Assembly (NCBI GenBank): GCA_013407085.1
Contig: JACCGJ010018221.1
Coordinates: forward strand, 118,775-182,774
Source of the DNA: Atriophallophorus winterbourni
Taxonomy: Eukaryota; Platyhelminthes; Trematoda; Plagiorchiida; Microphallidae
Length of the DNA: 64,000 nucleotides
Reading direction: 5' to 3'
Shown here one piece after another: positions 11,501 to 22,870 of the stretch. The first letter of the stretch is position 1. Every line of letters starts with the position of its first letter. A program made the position numbers and the translations under genes. The notes under the pieces were generated by a model. That model was given only the letters and a program-made list of their open reading frames with translations. It was not told where the DNA came from and did not search any database.

Positions 11501-14500
11501 CTTGAAGTGGATAACTGTGCGTAATTTTACATTGGTTAACTTTACGGCTAAACGAATAGACTCAGCTTGCTCGTGTTTTCCCACATATTTTAAGTAAATG
11601 ACGTGTCTAATTCTAGATCATAAGAAGTGCCATCAATAAATGTTGGTGGAATAAATGTTAACACACCCGAGGTCGCACTTTTAAATTGGAAACAATACGA
11701 CAAAAATCCAACTTGGTAATTTTTTGATATTTAGTTAGTAGGTGGAATGAAAGATGCTGCCAATGAACCAATAAAACATTCAGCAAAATTTGATTTGCAA
11801 ATTGTTTGTGCGAAAGATGTCAAACAGCTTTCGGCTTCATAAGCAAAGTAAATGTGATGAGGTGATGTTGAAGAAATGATTAAAGATTTCCGGAAGCGGT
11901 TACGTATCACCAGAGAAAGACGAAATAGTGCCTGTCATTTTGAAGTCATGTGACCTAAATCTGTACAACACTCCTGTGATTTATTCAATCATTTATGTAA
12001 CCGAGGAATCGTACCTGCTGAATGAAAAACTGGAATCATTATACCAACCTGATAAGTGGTATTCGCACTGATGAGCCTATTTACCACCTCGTTTAGTTCG
12101 CGAAATCATTGTCTATCGATAGGAGTTATGCTATTTTACTTTTTAACGATTGATCCTTCAAATCCAAGTTGTAACCATTTAAACGACTGTTCTTATCAAC
12201 TGGAACAAGCATTGGCTTGGTGAATTCTGGTACATGTCATTAAATAAATATATCTGAAGTTTATGCCTTTTCCTTGCAACAAAAATTATCTGTATGTGAT
12301 CAAAGAAAAAGTCAAAATAAACGGCATACGTTTAATCTGTCATCTAAGACAAAAGCGAAGTGAGACGATCCTTAGTTCTTACTTCTCCAAGGATCCTCTT
12401 ACATAAATGGCATTCAGTATAATAAAAAAATCGTTCTCATCATTGTGGATCTCAAATTCTGCTTGAGATTTCATGCTGCAGAGTACGCTTTGGGATAAAG
12501 TAGATTGTTGTACAGTGGTTAACAGGCTCATGCACATTTATTGTATTAAGCATAACTCCATGCACTTTGGATTCTATCCGATTGTAGACCTTGAAAAATA
12601 CTGATTTCATTCATGCATATAATCCTGAACTAAACTTTACAACACAATATTTGGAAATCGATTAGCGCTAGTAAAGAGGATTTAATATTGAGGATGGAAA
12701 TATTTAGCGGGGTTTCCGAACTATTCTATAGGCATAGATTGTCTGAAGTTCGTCTGATCGCCCTCTTCAGTCGATGAATTCGAGGTTAGCTAACTCGAAA
12801 ATACAGAATGTAGTGTCCCATCACCGAAGCAATATTTAAACAGTTGTCGTCCTGTCGAATTGTAGTCACATGATCATATTCGGAATAAAGAATTATAGTT
12901 TTAAATGTCATCTGAAATTCTGGTCAGTTCTATTCTCTTATCATGATAACTCGATAATATGTAAAATTGTCTTCAACTAATTCACCCATTTTTGATGAAG
13001 AATTGGGAGCTATCATGTAGAGTGACCCCAAAATAAATGCTGATCAATTACATCTGCAAAAAATCTTACAACTTTAGCAGCTTGAATGAAAATATTGTTA
13101 CCACTATTAATTGGTATTTGTTGTGAGCATCCTATAGTATTGTACAGCTTTTTACCTTATGAACATGGGTACAATTTAAGTATTCAAGGGATTTGTATTA
13201 TTTCGAGGCTACTACTAAGTAGAACATGCATAAAAATATTCAACTATATGATCAAGAATTACAGCCGTTCTACAACAACTACACAAGCTCGGCGAACACC
13301 ATCTGAACAATAAGAATTATAGCCATCTGGAAAATTTCCACTCGGCTATTGATCGCTAAAATGAGGCAATAAAGTGATCACCATAATGCGATTTATCTTT
13401 TAGTAGTTTATATAATATATTGCGAAACGTAACAAGGTGATGATGAACATTCAGCTACAGGTAAACATAGCCATCTCATGCGCATCAATAAATCTTCGTA
13501 TGCCAAAACGCATATGATATTAGCTGAGATTATTTAGTATAATTGGATTTCATCACCTGAACTTGATAAAATATTTTGGGTCAATTAATAACGTCCTAAT
13601 TTGTTAATTAAGCAATAAAACGATTAAATAAGTAACCCCGAATGCGATTTTTGGTATTTTGAATTCTAAAACGGATAAGACGGACCATTGTTTCGTTTCA
13701 AACCTTGCAAGAATGAATGGACGCAAACGAAAACAATTTTTGATGTGCTTCACACACTAGTCATGATTATGTCGACAGATATGCATCAGTTTGCTCAAAT
13801 GAAACCCACCATGATGGATGTGGCATGCCGTATGAAGCACAGGTCAAATTTGTTGCATTGTCACGCCAGCCGAACCGCAATTCGCTACGCTCATCCGTTG
13901 GGGGGCTCTCGGTGAAGCGAAGCATTTGTGGCGTTTGCATCACTCGAATCGTAGTATTCCAATACATTAAACCCGCAGGGTTTTCCGCAAGACATGTATA
14001 GTTCCATGTGTCAGCGTGGCTGTCAGTTGAAAAAAACACTTCAATTTTTTGAGTTTTCAATCAAATGGAGATGCGAGACAAAACACCTCTATGTAATTGG
14101 TTTTGTGACATCTGTAATTAACTTCGCAAAAATATTTTGCGTATTTCAATTTAAAAAGTGGTTGTTGTTCTACACCAAAGATATTTTAGCAGAAATGGAA
14201 CGAAAATCGGGTACAGCACCTTTGGAGTGCACAGCTGAGGTCAACCGTAACAGCAATTCTTTGTAAGAATTTCCTACGACCGTGGTTGTTTTATCTGATT
14301 CCAAAACGGGATTAACCCTGATTTTTTCCTTTTTGTCACACTGTTGTTGCGTTCGTCGGATGCGAGTCCTTTGCACAGAGGTCAAGTAGGTTCCATGTCG
14401 CTGTCGGGTGAACAATCCTCGCACCACAACTTGATCGATCGATTTTTTGTCTGTGTTTTGGATCTCGTGATGCGGTCACGCATGTTAGTAGCCTGAATTG

Positions 14501-17500
14501 GGTTGTTCGGCTCAGTGATGTGCGTTTGATCGACTGGTCGATGTAGCTGCTTTGGTACTCGTGATTTCGTTATTTAGCAACAAATCAACTATAAGTCGTT
14601 AACCACACAAGGTAGAACACATAATCAAATATCAAAATGCGTAACTCGACACGATCTTTACAATGATAATTAAAACTGTATAATAGTTAGCGGCGGGAAA
14701 AGTTTGCGCGCATGAGAAAACTGAGGTATTTACGTCGAAACGGTAACTTTTCTGTGGACCGGTTGACAAGAACAAAAAGAATAAATGCATAATGATCGAA
14801 AGTAACACAGAATTCTTGGAATGATAAATCCAATCAGATTCGGCGCACTGATGTAAGCAATTATGATAAACGCACGAAATGTGAGGATCCATTCAAGAAA
14901 ATCTCAAATAGTGATTATTTTCTCTAAGAACTATATATTTAATAAAACCCGCATATTGTAAGAGCAGTATTACTGAAAAGAAACTAGCTTTTTTCCTCTG
15001 AGTTGTTTTGTCTCAAATGTCACTGAAGTTGTTGACTGCAAACCGGCAATCAGACTAACGTTCATCTCGCATCGTACATTGCAATATTTTATGGCGCATT
15101 AACAAATTATAACTCAAGGGGAAGAACAAAAGATCTTCTCACTCTTATGAATCTTTTTCTTAATATATCACAATTCAAACGAGCTGTCAGTTTTATAGCA
15201 TGGTGAGAAACCGTTTCGTTCAAGCTAACTGCTCGTTTTAACGTAATCCGTTATACAAATTATTTATGAGAGTATTCTCCTGAACACAAACCCGATCTTC
15301 TTGTTGGGTTAAATGTATGCGGCAGTTCAACAGACCACACAATGTTGATTAATTTTGTGAGGAAACATCTTCAAACCGAGAAGAGAAAATGGTGAATATA
15401 TACCACACGCGAAAGCTGATAACTCGTTTTCTTGGAAACTGTGTTGATGGTTAGTTTCGTCTAACGGTGATGAAAAAAGTTATATCCTAAACATGAGAAC
15501 CTATCCTATTAACTTGATATTCTGATTACCGATTTTAACAAAAATTCGTTACAGTAGGTAGTGGAATCATCAATCATGTCTGACGGCTTCAATCTTGAAT
15601 GCTCATAATGTTTCCATTGACTGGCAAATCTTTCGCGTGTTCACAAACCGAAAAACTTAAAAACAATCCGATATTATTTGATGCGTTTTCCTTAATCAAA
15701 CCCCGATTAACATTTGAATCAATATTTAAACTGACAAGAAAATCAATACGCACGTCACGTTATGAATGATCAGGTTCATGATACGCGTCAAAGGATCCTC
15801 CCTGTCACTTTCATATTGGACTATGATGCGTGGGTCATCGGGCTGTGCACCTTCGATAAATGAACGGTTACTGTACAACTTGCGATAATGCAACCGAAGC
15901 GGTTCTGTTGCCTTGATCTTGCACTGAACCGTTACCGAATCACCTGTCGAAAACAAGCAACGTGAAATTGGTTGAAAAAGACCATGCTATGTAGTCTGAA
16001 CGGAGATAATTAGAGGCGAGATGATACAGACAAATCTTACCAAGGTCAACATACCGATCCATCGTTTCCAATGGAATCAGCATCGGGCGTACGGTGACTG
16101 TAATATGAATTCTCCTCTCAAACATCATGTCGGATTCCCATTGATTCATTGAGCTGGGCAAGGATAGAATGGCTCTACAAATGTACCAACCAGAGTCCTG
16201 GACAAATAAGGAGAAAACAAAATTGAATTTTGTTTTACTACTACCAAATTTATTCAATAGTTTGAAAAACGTATAATATGGAGTATGGTAGATTCATGAC
16301 TATTTATTTGCTACCGGAGGCAGCAACACAATTAAGTTCTAATGTGCACAATACTCTTAAGGTAAATCAAACAAAGTGATAATGTATTTATTTAATGCAA
16401 GACGTCATTCAGCGAGCAAATAATATATCGTTTGCAATAGCTCAGCACCTGATCTAAATATTTGAATTCATTTTCCTAGTTCCAAAGAAATAGTAAAACA
16501 ACAGCATTTAAATCTGCAATGTGTAGCTTACAATTTAAAAAAAGCTCATCGCCCCCATGGTATGAGAAGACAGTACGCTTAGATTCTGCGAGCTTTGAAA
16601 CGATAAACTAATGGTATATTAAGCTGGGCATCTGGAACAATTTTTAGGTTGTGTTTGTAAATCTTCCGCGGTTTTCAAATAAAGAGTCACCTTTACATTC
16701 ATGCGCAAGCGCTAAAACGCCTTACAAAACTATTTTTCAGTCATGAATTTCAACTTATACAAATACTGATTATTTCAAAGTCCACAATCGGAATCACCAA
16801 GAAATCAGTCACCGTATCATGAAGCAGGGATGATAAAGCAAGCTGCCCGTCCGTCAGTTATGTTCAAGGATTCAAGCATTTATGGTTAATAAAGTTAATA
16901 CTTTACAACACCACAGAATTACGGTATGGATTAATATGTGATAAGTATAATAGTGTGAAAGGAATAGAGAATGTCAAATGTAAGGCTTTTGTATATGCAA
17001 TTCCAATTTCGCTTTAAGCATCAACAGGCAAGGAGAGTTCGCCACATGTTAGAGTAGGGAATTCCAAAGAAATATAGCACGTACGCACTTCAGACGTAAA
17101 GGGATAAGGTATGTCCGCGTGTCACTTTTCCTTCACACACATCAAGCAAGTGTTTTATTGAATTTCCTTCGGCAGACACAATTCTATCTCGACCTTTGGG
17201 TAAAGTCACATAGACCCAAATGTCGCAATCTTTCGGTGTAAGGTTACGGATTTGGTTTATAAATTTGTCATCCAATCATCTCAATCTACTTATATGCTTA
17301 AATTCAGTATTTCCAAATCTGTTTAAAAGCGGACAATTCCATTGTATTTAGACACAACAAATAATCTCCAGTAAATAACGGCCGAATTCCCAAAACCTGA
17401 TTGTAGAATGTAAGTACCGTGGCTTTGAGAAACACAACATTTGCTATTTGTGAGCGTATTGAGTACTTGACAAGAAACCACTCTGTGATACTCTATTTAT

Positions 17501-20500
17501 TTACCGTGGTTCTTTGAACGAACAATATTTAACAGTGGTTTCCAAGTCTAACTTTGTTAAAGATTCTCTCACTGTTCACGGCTCAATTAAACTAAGGTTT
17601 AAATTATGTATATTTATCGCTTTATCAATCAATCAAGGTTCATTGAAACCCATTCAGCTTTCTCCACCCGATGACATCAAACAACCAGAAACTTGGTGTG
17701 AGAAGGAATACACTTTAAAGCACACAAATTTGTAATAAAAACGGACGACAAGCATTTTTGTATATAACTGCGAGTAGTAGGTTTCGCAATCACTTTTTAA
17801 ACTCTAACCAATGTTGTGAATATTTATGCTAGCTCCAGAACGTTTTCCATTTTCCTTCCTAACTAGACACCAATCATTTTACACAATACTTTCACTCAAA
17901 TGTCGAAATCAGTATGGCCGATTGACAAGGTAGTGTTAAATTCCAATATACAATAGAAAAATAAGCGTACTTCTGGGTAATGTACTCTCGCAATTCGCAA
18001 CGTTCCCACTCTACTGTTAGTGTTGACAAAAAACCGTTGGGGATTCACGAGTTGTAATTGAGTTTGAGGATCTCGCATGTGAAACCAGTGCACCGTAGGA
18101 GGAGGGTCACCTTGAGCTAAACATTGAAGGTAGGCCTCTGATCCATCGAGCACTATGTCTTTATTTGGTCCAATAACGCGTGGACCGTCAGTTATGGTCG
18201 GTGGACTGGAATTTGAAGCGAACTGTCGAGTTGACTTTCATTACGTGGTAAATAATGAGAATAATATGGAAACGAATATGTGTAAGCTCGTGCATAAAAA
18301 ATCACGTTGATGGCAAAACAGATAGAAGGTTAACATTTTTAAAAGTCTCATGAGATTGACTAATTAGGGTACTAACAACCTCAGTGTGTTTCATAACTAT
18401 CCTAATTTGTAGTCGAAAAATAGTTATTGTTGAATAAAAGAATATTAATCGAGATGCTATCATGAGTACGACGCATTATATTGCACACACCGTGTAGGAA
18501 GTATGAAGTGCATTAGAGCAGAGTGCCATTTATTAGCTCTCGGATTACATACAGAACGCAACCGTCCGGGACAAAGAAAGTAGGGAGCGCTTAAAAGACC
18601 GACGACAACAAGTAAAATTTGAGTTTCTTTATTTGGTTAAGCAACCAATAAGCACATAAAAATCAGTCAGTCATTAAACCAATCTTTATTCGCTTAAAAT
18701 TCGTCTACAATAATAAGGTAATCTCCTTCTTTATCCAAACGATTTTGTTCGAACACTCAAACTGTTAGATAAACCTTGCAAAAATACATATCTTTCAATA
18801 GCCGATTTTGTTCTCAATCAAATGTTTCTTTCAGGTTAGTAGTCATTTGAACCATTCTAATGCATTCTTCCTTAAATCTAATTTCTACGGGTTCGCGATC
18901 GCGATCGTCCGTTCAGTATTCCAATTATCGCATTGTGCTCGAGGGTGACTCTATACAGGTCTCTTAATCACTCGTGTTGTGAAGGTGCACAGTGCAATAG
19001 CGATAAGCGCTAATCACGAGCTTTCGAATGATATGCAGAACTCCACCCTTCGACACAAACAAGAGCAGCAGCGCCGAAAACTTCGTCGACGAGAATTGTG
19101 AAATCATAATATTTTGGGTTTCAAATTGATTGTGTTTAAACGTTTCGAGCGACAACATCTCCGACAGTTTGAAAAAATGGACAAGGTTTGCCGCAATCAA
19201 ACGATATGCAATTCGTTAATGTCGATCAAACAAGCCCTGCGTGGCAAGGGCTTGAAATGTACCGGTTGACAAACATCGACTGACAAATCAAATGAAAGTG
19301 ACAACCGGGACATATATGTTGAGGATCACCGCTGTGATTGTTTATTTGTCTATAAGATAAGCGCGTGTTTCGTTATTTGTCTAGTGCGTGAAAACGCCTT
19401 TGACCAATCGGCTTCTCTTGTGTTGTGGGATTTGTGGGTGCACGCAATTAGCGTTGGACTGGGTGACCTCACGGATGAATTGAGACACAAACGATGTGCT
19501 TGCGTGTAACTCAGAGGATAAAGTGGTAATTTTCTGACCGATGAAACGTAAATGTGATAATTAGTCAGGTATGATCCAGTTGCATCTTATTGAAATGAAA
19601 CGAACTGACGCAATGATTTACGGCTGCAATATGTCACACACTACACTAATGCACTCTACGCCTTCCGCAATTCACATTATAGAAATGAACAGGCTGAGCG
19701 AAAAATAATCAAAAATGCCTTTAACGCTCTAACTTTATCAGAAACTTTCAAGAGGATTTGCATCGTTTGGTTTCAGCATAATAATTTTCAATTTTTTCAT
19801 CATTGAAGACGCTTCCACTTAATTCATCAATCTGTGGTAAAAATAGCTGAAAGAACATCTACGGGTAACTGAAGATTTCTAGAAACTTAATACTGTACAT
19901 TTCAATTTTACAGATTCACTCAATATTTTGTTCGCCGAGTACCTAAGACAATTAAGGATTGTCAGTGTTTCAGAATTAAACTCTAAAAACAGTGTCAAAA
20001 TAAGCAACTCGGATAAGTGCAAGGCGAAACGGATAATGAAGATGTGACGTGTACAGCAAAAACTGCCATCATCAAAATCTACATTATAGTATACTGATCA
20101 TCAACGCTCTAAGAAGAATATTATGATCAAGTGTAAGCGGGATCGTGTTCTAACGTGTTGGAAAAATGGAATCAAGTTTCAACGGACACTTATGTATGCG
20201 AGGATTAAAGCCTCTTTTTAAAATTAAAAGCCATTGTTCAAACAAATCAACAATTAATTTTTATGTGGATGTGGCCAACGCATAAATCAGCAAACTATCT
20301 AAAGTTGCAGCATGCCTTTAAATTATTCACTTATCTGTGATTTCGTACTCGTCATACACAAATGGTAAAATCGAGATACGTATGCTTCAAGACGGTTGAA
20401 TAATGGTACAATTGCTAATCATCTTAACAGTGCCGATATATTTTTCATTTTTGGTACATGCTGTTAAAACTGTAATGATGTTTATTGCAATAGCAACTAT

Positions 20501-22870
20501 GCATTACTCTATAAGATAAGAGAAAGATTATTCGTAAACCTATAAACGTTTCATGAAATCACAACATTATCACAGTGAGTGATATATTATATCTTGCATT
20601 TCATTGAAATATAAAAAAATACAAAAATCTATATTATAATGGAATCCCTATTTGAATGCACTTGCTTTTATGGATCTATAATATGAACTGTCAGCAATAT
20701 TTATTATTAAATTACCTAAATACAGCAACCTGTATATCAAAAATAGCTGTCTTTCCAGGCTGTCGAGCGATAACGGTATACATTCCAGCGTCTGATTTTC
20801 CTGGGTGAAAAATAGTCAGACCATTTGTGGAGACGATGTATCGATCCTTGGTGGAAATTCGATTCCCTTTGAATTGCCAATCAATTAATGGCGGAGGGAT
20901 AGCTTCCACGATGCACTTGATCGTAGCAGATTGAGACTTATTGTGATGCAGCGTTTGGTTTGACAACGGAATCCATTGCAGTTTAGGGCACTCTATTATG
21001 AGCATTTTTCTTTTGACAACAAGTTCAACTTCAACACGGGAAATTTCGCGGAAACGATCTCCTTCCTTGGTGCCGACTCGACATACATATCTAAAAAAGT
21101 GAATTTATCACTGAGATAAGACACATAATTTCGTCAATTTACGCGTTAAATTTAGATAAGATTTCTTAAAATTTTGATCAATAAATTGCGAAATATGTAG
21201 ACATGATGTTTCTAAATAGGGCTAGAATCTATCAGTTGAAGCAAACCGAGAAAATATCGTAGGATTTTTCTGAGTCCTAACAGTGAAATTGCAGCCTTCA
21301 TTTTATTATCGAAAAGGGTGGACGGCATTTTATATGACGAATAATGGGCGGTGGTGCCGTCATGACATAAATAACAATGGGGAAAATAATTTATTGATTA
21401 AATAAACTGCCTAATTCATTAGCTTTTTAAACGGTTGGCTGTGACATTATGCTTGACATTGGCTTCAAAGTAAATTTTTTACGCCATTTCTCTAATGTTC
21501 AATGGCAAACCGAACCTGATCTCTTAGCCTTCAATTGAGGGAGACGAACAGCCAGGATCGGGTGGTGGCGTGTAGATGTGGTAGATGCGATTACTCTTTA
21601 AATTGGTTATTTTCAATTAATAAATTTAATAGCAGGTTATCCACGAATAAAAAATAACATTCTGATATCCGTACCACTTGAGGATCATTCAAGGTTCTAA
21701 AAGAAGTTGGATCTATTTAGCGCACAAAATATGTGATATAACATAAAGGAGACCCAGTTTAGATCATTTAGGGAATTATTACATTCTTTAATTTCTGAAT
21801 AACAAAGAGAATGTACGCGGTTTGGTCAATTATGCTACTTAGTCAATTAAAACGATGAAGGCGTCACGAAAGGTAAGCAAAATTGTTCTTCAAAACATTC
21901 TTCTCGGTGTGAAAACAGTGATTTCCATTAGTAATGAGAGTCCTGTGTTATTTGAAAATAATTCTCACTTAATCCGCTGTTTTAGACCCGTCTGCTATCT
22001 ACCAGCAATAATAGCTATTTTGAGTTACTTGAGGGTATTCATCAATCGCTTCATTCTGTCTGATCGCAATCTCAGTTTAATTTTCCCCAACCTAGATACA
22101 AATTTAAAGTCACCGGTATACAATTTTAGTCAGGCGCTGTGAAATTCAGTCTAACATAAGGAATAAATATGTGTTTGTATTGGCTGATATTGTAGTGCAA
22201 AGCATATCAATATTATCATCATTTTAGTTTCATTGATTTTTTACATCTTCAGCAGACTTTGTATGATTAATCTCCGTTATTATAGTAGCTGTGGAAACTA
22301 AAAAGAAAAATTACTAAAAAACTGCACGTCCTTTTATTCAAAATGGTATTTTTATAATTATACTTTTTATAACTTGACTAAGCATACATCATCGCGAAAC
22401 TATTCATACCGAAGACGTTTAAATGCATATTCATGCGCACGTTGGTTGATAACATGAATGTCTATCTAGTATATGGCATGGTGGTCTATTCCTGAATTTG
22501 GATATATCATCTTAGGAGCTGATGAAGGGTTACACCGACATACATCAGCTATCATTATAATTACCCACCTACCAGCATCCAAAGGTGATACTGACCGCAC
22601 AAATAGTACGCATTTTCTAACGATGATTTCCTGAACACAAAATACATTGAATTTGGAATCGGAATCAATTGGATTTTGCTGTGAAATTGGTGAAAACCAT
22701 TGCATTATATTGTCTTCCAATATTAGAGATGTGTATATGCAGGTCATAGCGACATTTTCTCCATTATCAACAGTTATTTTATCATAACTGTCTCGTTCTT
22801 CGATCGATAGTTGTGAACTGCTTACCGGCACAAATATCACTAGCAATATACAAAAAGAGGATATAAACAT
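5243..22870 (-). CDS. NCAM/fasciclin II-like GPI-anchored cell adhesion protein
   Basis: Ten exons, all with GT-AG borders and matching phases, sum to 2571 bases: 856 residues plus stop. Order: signal peptide (about 1-19, ending VPVSSS), Ig1 (about 25-125), Ig2 (126-225), Ig3 (226-335), Ig4 (340-450), Ig5 (455-565), FN3-1 (570-681), FN3-2 (682-780), then a linker and a C-terminal hydrophobic tail after GSASN that fits a GPI-attachment signal, with no cytoplasmic domain. Five Ig plus two FN3 is the layout of vertebrate NCAM and insect fasciclin II, both of which have GPI-linked forms. Expected role: homophilic adhesion at the outer cell surface, in neural and other tissue. Ig2 lacks its second conserved cysteine. 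The identification as NCAM/FasII rests on domain layout; another IgSF-FN3 GPI protein is possible. It is transcribed toward the Mind bomb-like gene. Confidence 0.85.
5522..6131. other. Adhesion gene intron 9
   Basis: 610 bp. A minus-strand stretch near 5875-5985 is open and follows an AG, but splicing exon 9 directly to exon 10 restores the FN3 strand, so I treat it as intronic. Nothing else is seen. Confidence 0.6.
6132..6380 (-). CDS. Adhesion gene exon 9 (FN3-2)
   Basis: Acceptor ttctttccag, donor gtgagc; 249 bases, phase 0 at both ends. FN3 signatures: the LNWIPPENGG turn, GYQIRVRK, and LTGLEPGQIYQ before the last strand. Confidence 0.88.
6381..6667. other. Adhesion gene intron 8, containing a hammerhead-like repeat
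   Basis: 287 bp. A hammerhead-motif repeat at 6470-6545 lies antisense to the gene and fills much of the intron. Confidence 0.6.
6470..6545 (+). repeat. Hammerhead-motif repeat, mutated core
   Basis: The sequence ggatcctaatc...ctgtccctac, then CTGTTAA (core mutated from CTGATGA), GTGC, GAAA at 6514-6517, CCGG, TC and TTGGGGTGTG is collinear with the 62.7 kb copy. Stem I pairs remain between CCC and GGGG, but the core and stem II are damaged. Confidence 0.75.
6668..7015 (-). CDS. Adhesion gene exon 8 (FN3-1)
   Basis: FN3 signatures: VLELFVQPPSHTGGMSILGY, the YQARIAARSIVGSG strand and a closing TRPGPVE linker. I chose donor gtaatt (after GAA) because it is in phase with the strong acceptor of exon 9. 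The 5' border is less certain: an alternative acceptor in the same frame would start the exon at 6982. Confidence 0.8.
7016..10488. other. Adhesion gene intron 7
   Basis: About 3.5 kb. The part at 8200-10290 is an RTE-like remnant on the plus strand. 7016-8200 holds a short TA run near 7890-7903 and a 98-residue open frame (7876-8172) with no recognised domain, which may be the 5' untranslated part of the same element. Confidence 0.55.
8200..10290 (+). mobile_element. RTE-like non-LTR retrotransposon remnant
   Basis: Pieces in element order: an endonuclease N-terminal part near 8660-8780 (GFHDGVSNIRGVRKSAV, as in RTE proteins often mislabelled craniofacial development protein 2), an RT part near 9030-9190 (LKNKGDRGDCNNYRGISL and VGKLFAEFLQIRLQ), and a 3' tail from about 9930 with SWLLNADHATGVQL followed by a decayed C2H2-like knuckle. 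Frameshifts and stops throughout make it inactive. It shares its tail with 27366-27650. Confidence 0.85.
10489..10714 (-). CDS. Adhesion gene exon 7 (second half of Ig5)
   Basis: Acceptor gttcgcag, donor gtaggc; 226 bases. It supplies WTWYRRGEI (Ig core tryptophan, first codon split with exon 6) and the closing cysteine in DEYICKATNI. Confidence 0.88.
10925..10980 (+). repeat. Hammerhead-motif repeat, TTGACGA variant
   Basis: TTGACGA (10935-10941), CGGC, loop, GAAA (10955-10958), CCGG, TT, then GTGGTGTG. Same order as the 4.2 kb copy. The first core base is T rather than C and stem II is broken, so it is probably inactive. Confidence 0.65.
11245..11315 (-). repeat. Hammerhead-motif repeat, diverged copy
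   Basis: The minus strand has the leader atcctactgtccccat, CCGATGA (11289-11283), an AAACAG-type loop and GAGTGTAAGTGTG. The GAAAC box is lost. Recognised by collinearity with the other copies. Confidence 0.5.
11870..12260 (+). mobile_element. CR1-like reverse transcriptase remnant
   Basis: Plus-strand pieces match the start of a CR1 RT: SPSPEKDEIVPVILKSC, then LFNHLCNRGIVPAE and KTGIIIPT, parallel to the better copy near 35.45-35.6 kb (SPGAYKITSTRC, LFNLSLHAAKIPPHWKAG). Stops interrupt it. Confidence 0.7.
13810..14019 (-). CDS. Adhesion gene exon 6 (end of Ig4, start of Ig5)
   Basis: Acceptor caactgacag, donor gtgggt; 210 bases. Closing Ig4 cysteine in WNYTCLAENPAG, then opening Ig5 cysteine in NLTCASYGMPHPSW. 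Confidence 0.88.
14020..15753. other. Adhesion gene intron 5
   Basis: About 1.7 kb. The 14170-14600 part is less AT-rich and has an 85-residue basic frame on the minus strand with no recognised domain; it may be old transposon sequence. Nothing else identified. Confidence 0.45.
15754..15943 (-). CDS. Adhesion gene exon 5 (first half of Ig4)
   Basis: Acceptor cgacag, donor gtgcgt; 190 bases. GDSVTVQCKIKA carries the opening Ig4 cysteine and LIIHNVT precedes the closing one. The first codon is split with exon 4 and the last with exon 6. Confidence 0.85.
16041..16197 (-). CDS. Adhesion gene exon 4 (end of Ig3)
   Basis: Acceptor tttgtccag, donor gtaaga; 157 bases. DSGWYICRAI is the closing Ig3 motif and follows HYPE of exon 3 in phase 0. 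A 97-bp intron separates it from exon 5. Confidence 0.88.
16198..17970. other. Adhesion gene intron 3
   Basis: About 1.8 kb, AT-rich. It contains a diverged hammerhead-like repeat at 17655-17715 and a 61-residue minus-strand frame at 17090-17275 that I do not accept as an exon. Confidence 0.5.
17655..17715 (+). repeat. Hammerhead-motif repeat, diverged copy
   Basis: CCGATGA (17668-17674), CATCAAACAACCA, GAAAC (17688-17692), TTGGTGTGAGAAGG. The order of boxes is kept, but the CCGG stem III and stem II are lost. Confidence 0.5.
17971..18205 (-). CDS. Adhesion gene exon 3 (Ig3)
   Basis: Acceptor aaattccag, donor gtacgc; 235 bases. Ig signatures: SEAYLQCLAQGDPPPTVHWF (opening cysteine and core tryptophan) and GTLRIARVHYPE leading to the closing strand in exon 4. 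Confidence 0.88.
18206..20715. other. Adhesion gene intron 2
   Basis: About 2.5 kb. 18540-19520 is richer in G and C than its surroundings, with gcgatcgcgatcg at 18897-18909, and could be an old mobile element, but no domain can be read on either strand. The rest is AT-rich with nothing recognisable. Confidence 0.45.
20716..21090 (-). CDS. Adhesion gene exon 2 (end of Ig1, Ig2)
   Basis: Acceptor cttttttag, donor gtaatt; 375 bases. RYVCRVG closes Ig1. Ig2 has SATIKCIVEAIPPPLIDWQF and SDAGMYTVIARQ: the residue expected to be the second cysteine is valine. The donor codon is completed by the first base of exon 3. Confidence 0.87.
21091..22568. other. Adhesion gene intron 1
   Basis: About 1.5 kb, AT-rich. 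A strongly diverged hammerhead-like repeat is visible at 21516-21590; nothing else is recognisable. Confidence 0.5.
21516..21590 (+). repeat. Hammerhead-motif repeat, strongly diverged copy
   Basis: Plus-strand acctgatct, then GACGAACAGCCAGGATCGGG and TGGTGGCGTGTAGATG follow the order of the 4.2 kb copy (GACGGTAAACAGCCAGAAAC, then GTGGAGTGT). The GAAAC box is lost. Confidence 0.4.
22569..22870 (-). CDS. Adhesion gene exon 1 (signal peptide and Ig1)
   Basis: The ATG at 22870 opens a hydrophobic leader (SSFCILLVIFVPVSSS), then VAMTCIYTS with the first Ig1 cysteine and SPLDAGR at the donor gtgggt. Two bases of the Arg codon are completed by exon 2. The leader makes this the likely true start. 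Confidence 0.88.

Larger units (their letters stand above)
10715..13809. other. Adhesion gene intron 6
   Basis: About 3.1 kb. It contains two diverged hammerhead-like repeats (10925-10980 and 11245-11315) and a CR1-like RT scrap (11870-12260). 12300-13800 is AT-rich with nothing recognisable. Confidence 0.55.

Noticed and set aside
17090..17275. Minus-strand frame with LTPKDCDIWVYVTLPKGR as a possible extra Ig exon
   Set aside because: Exon 3 joins exon 4 in phase and gives a complete Ig3 (HYPE to DSGWYICRA). The frame lacks a good acceptor and would disrupt this.
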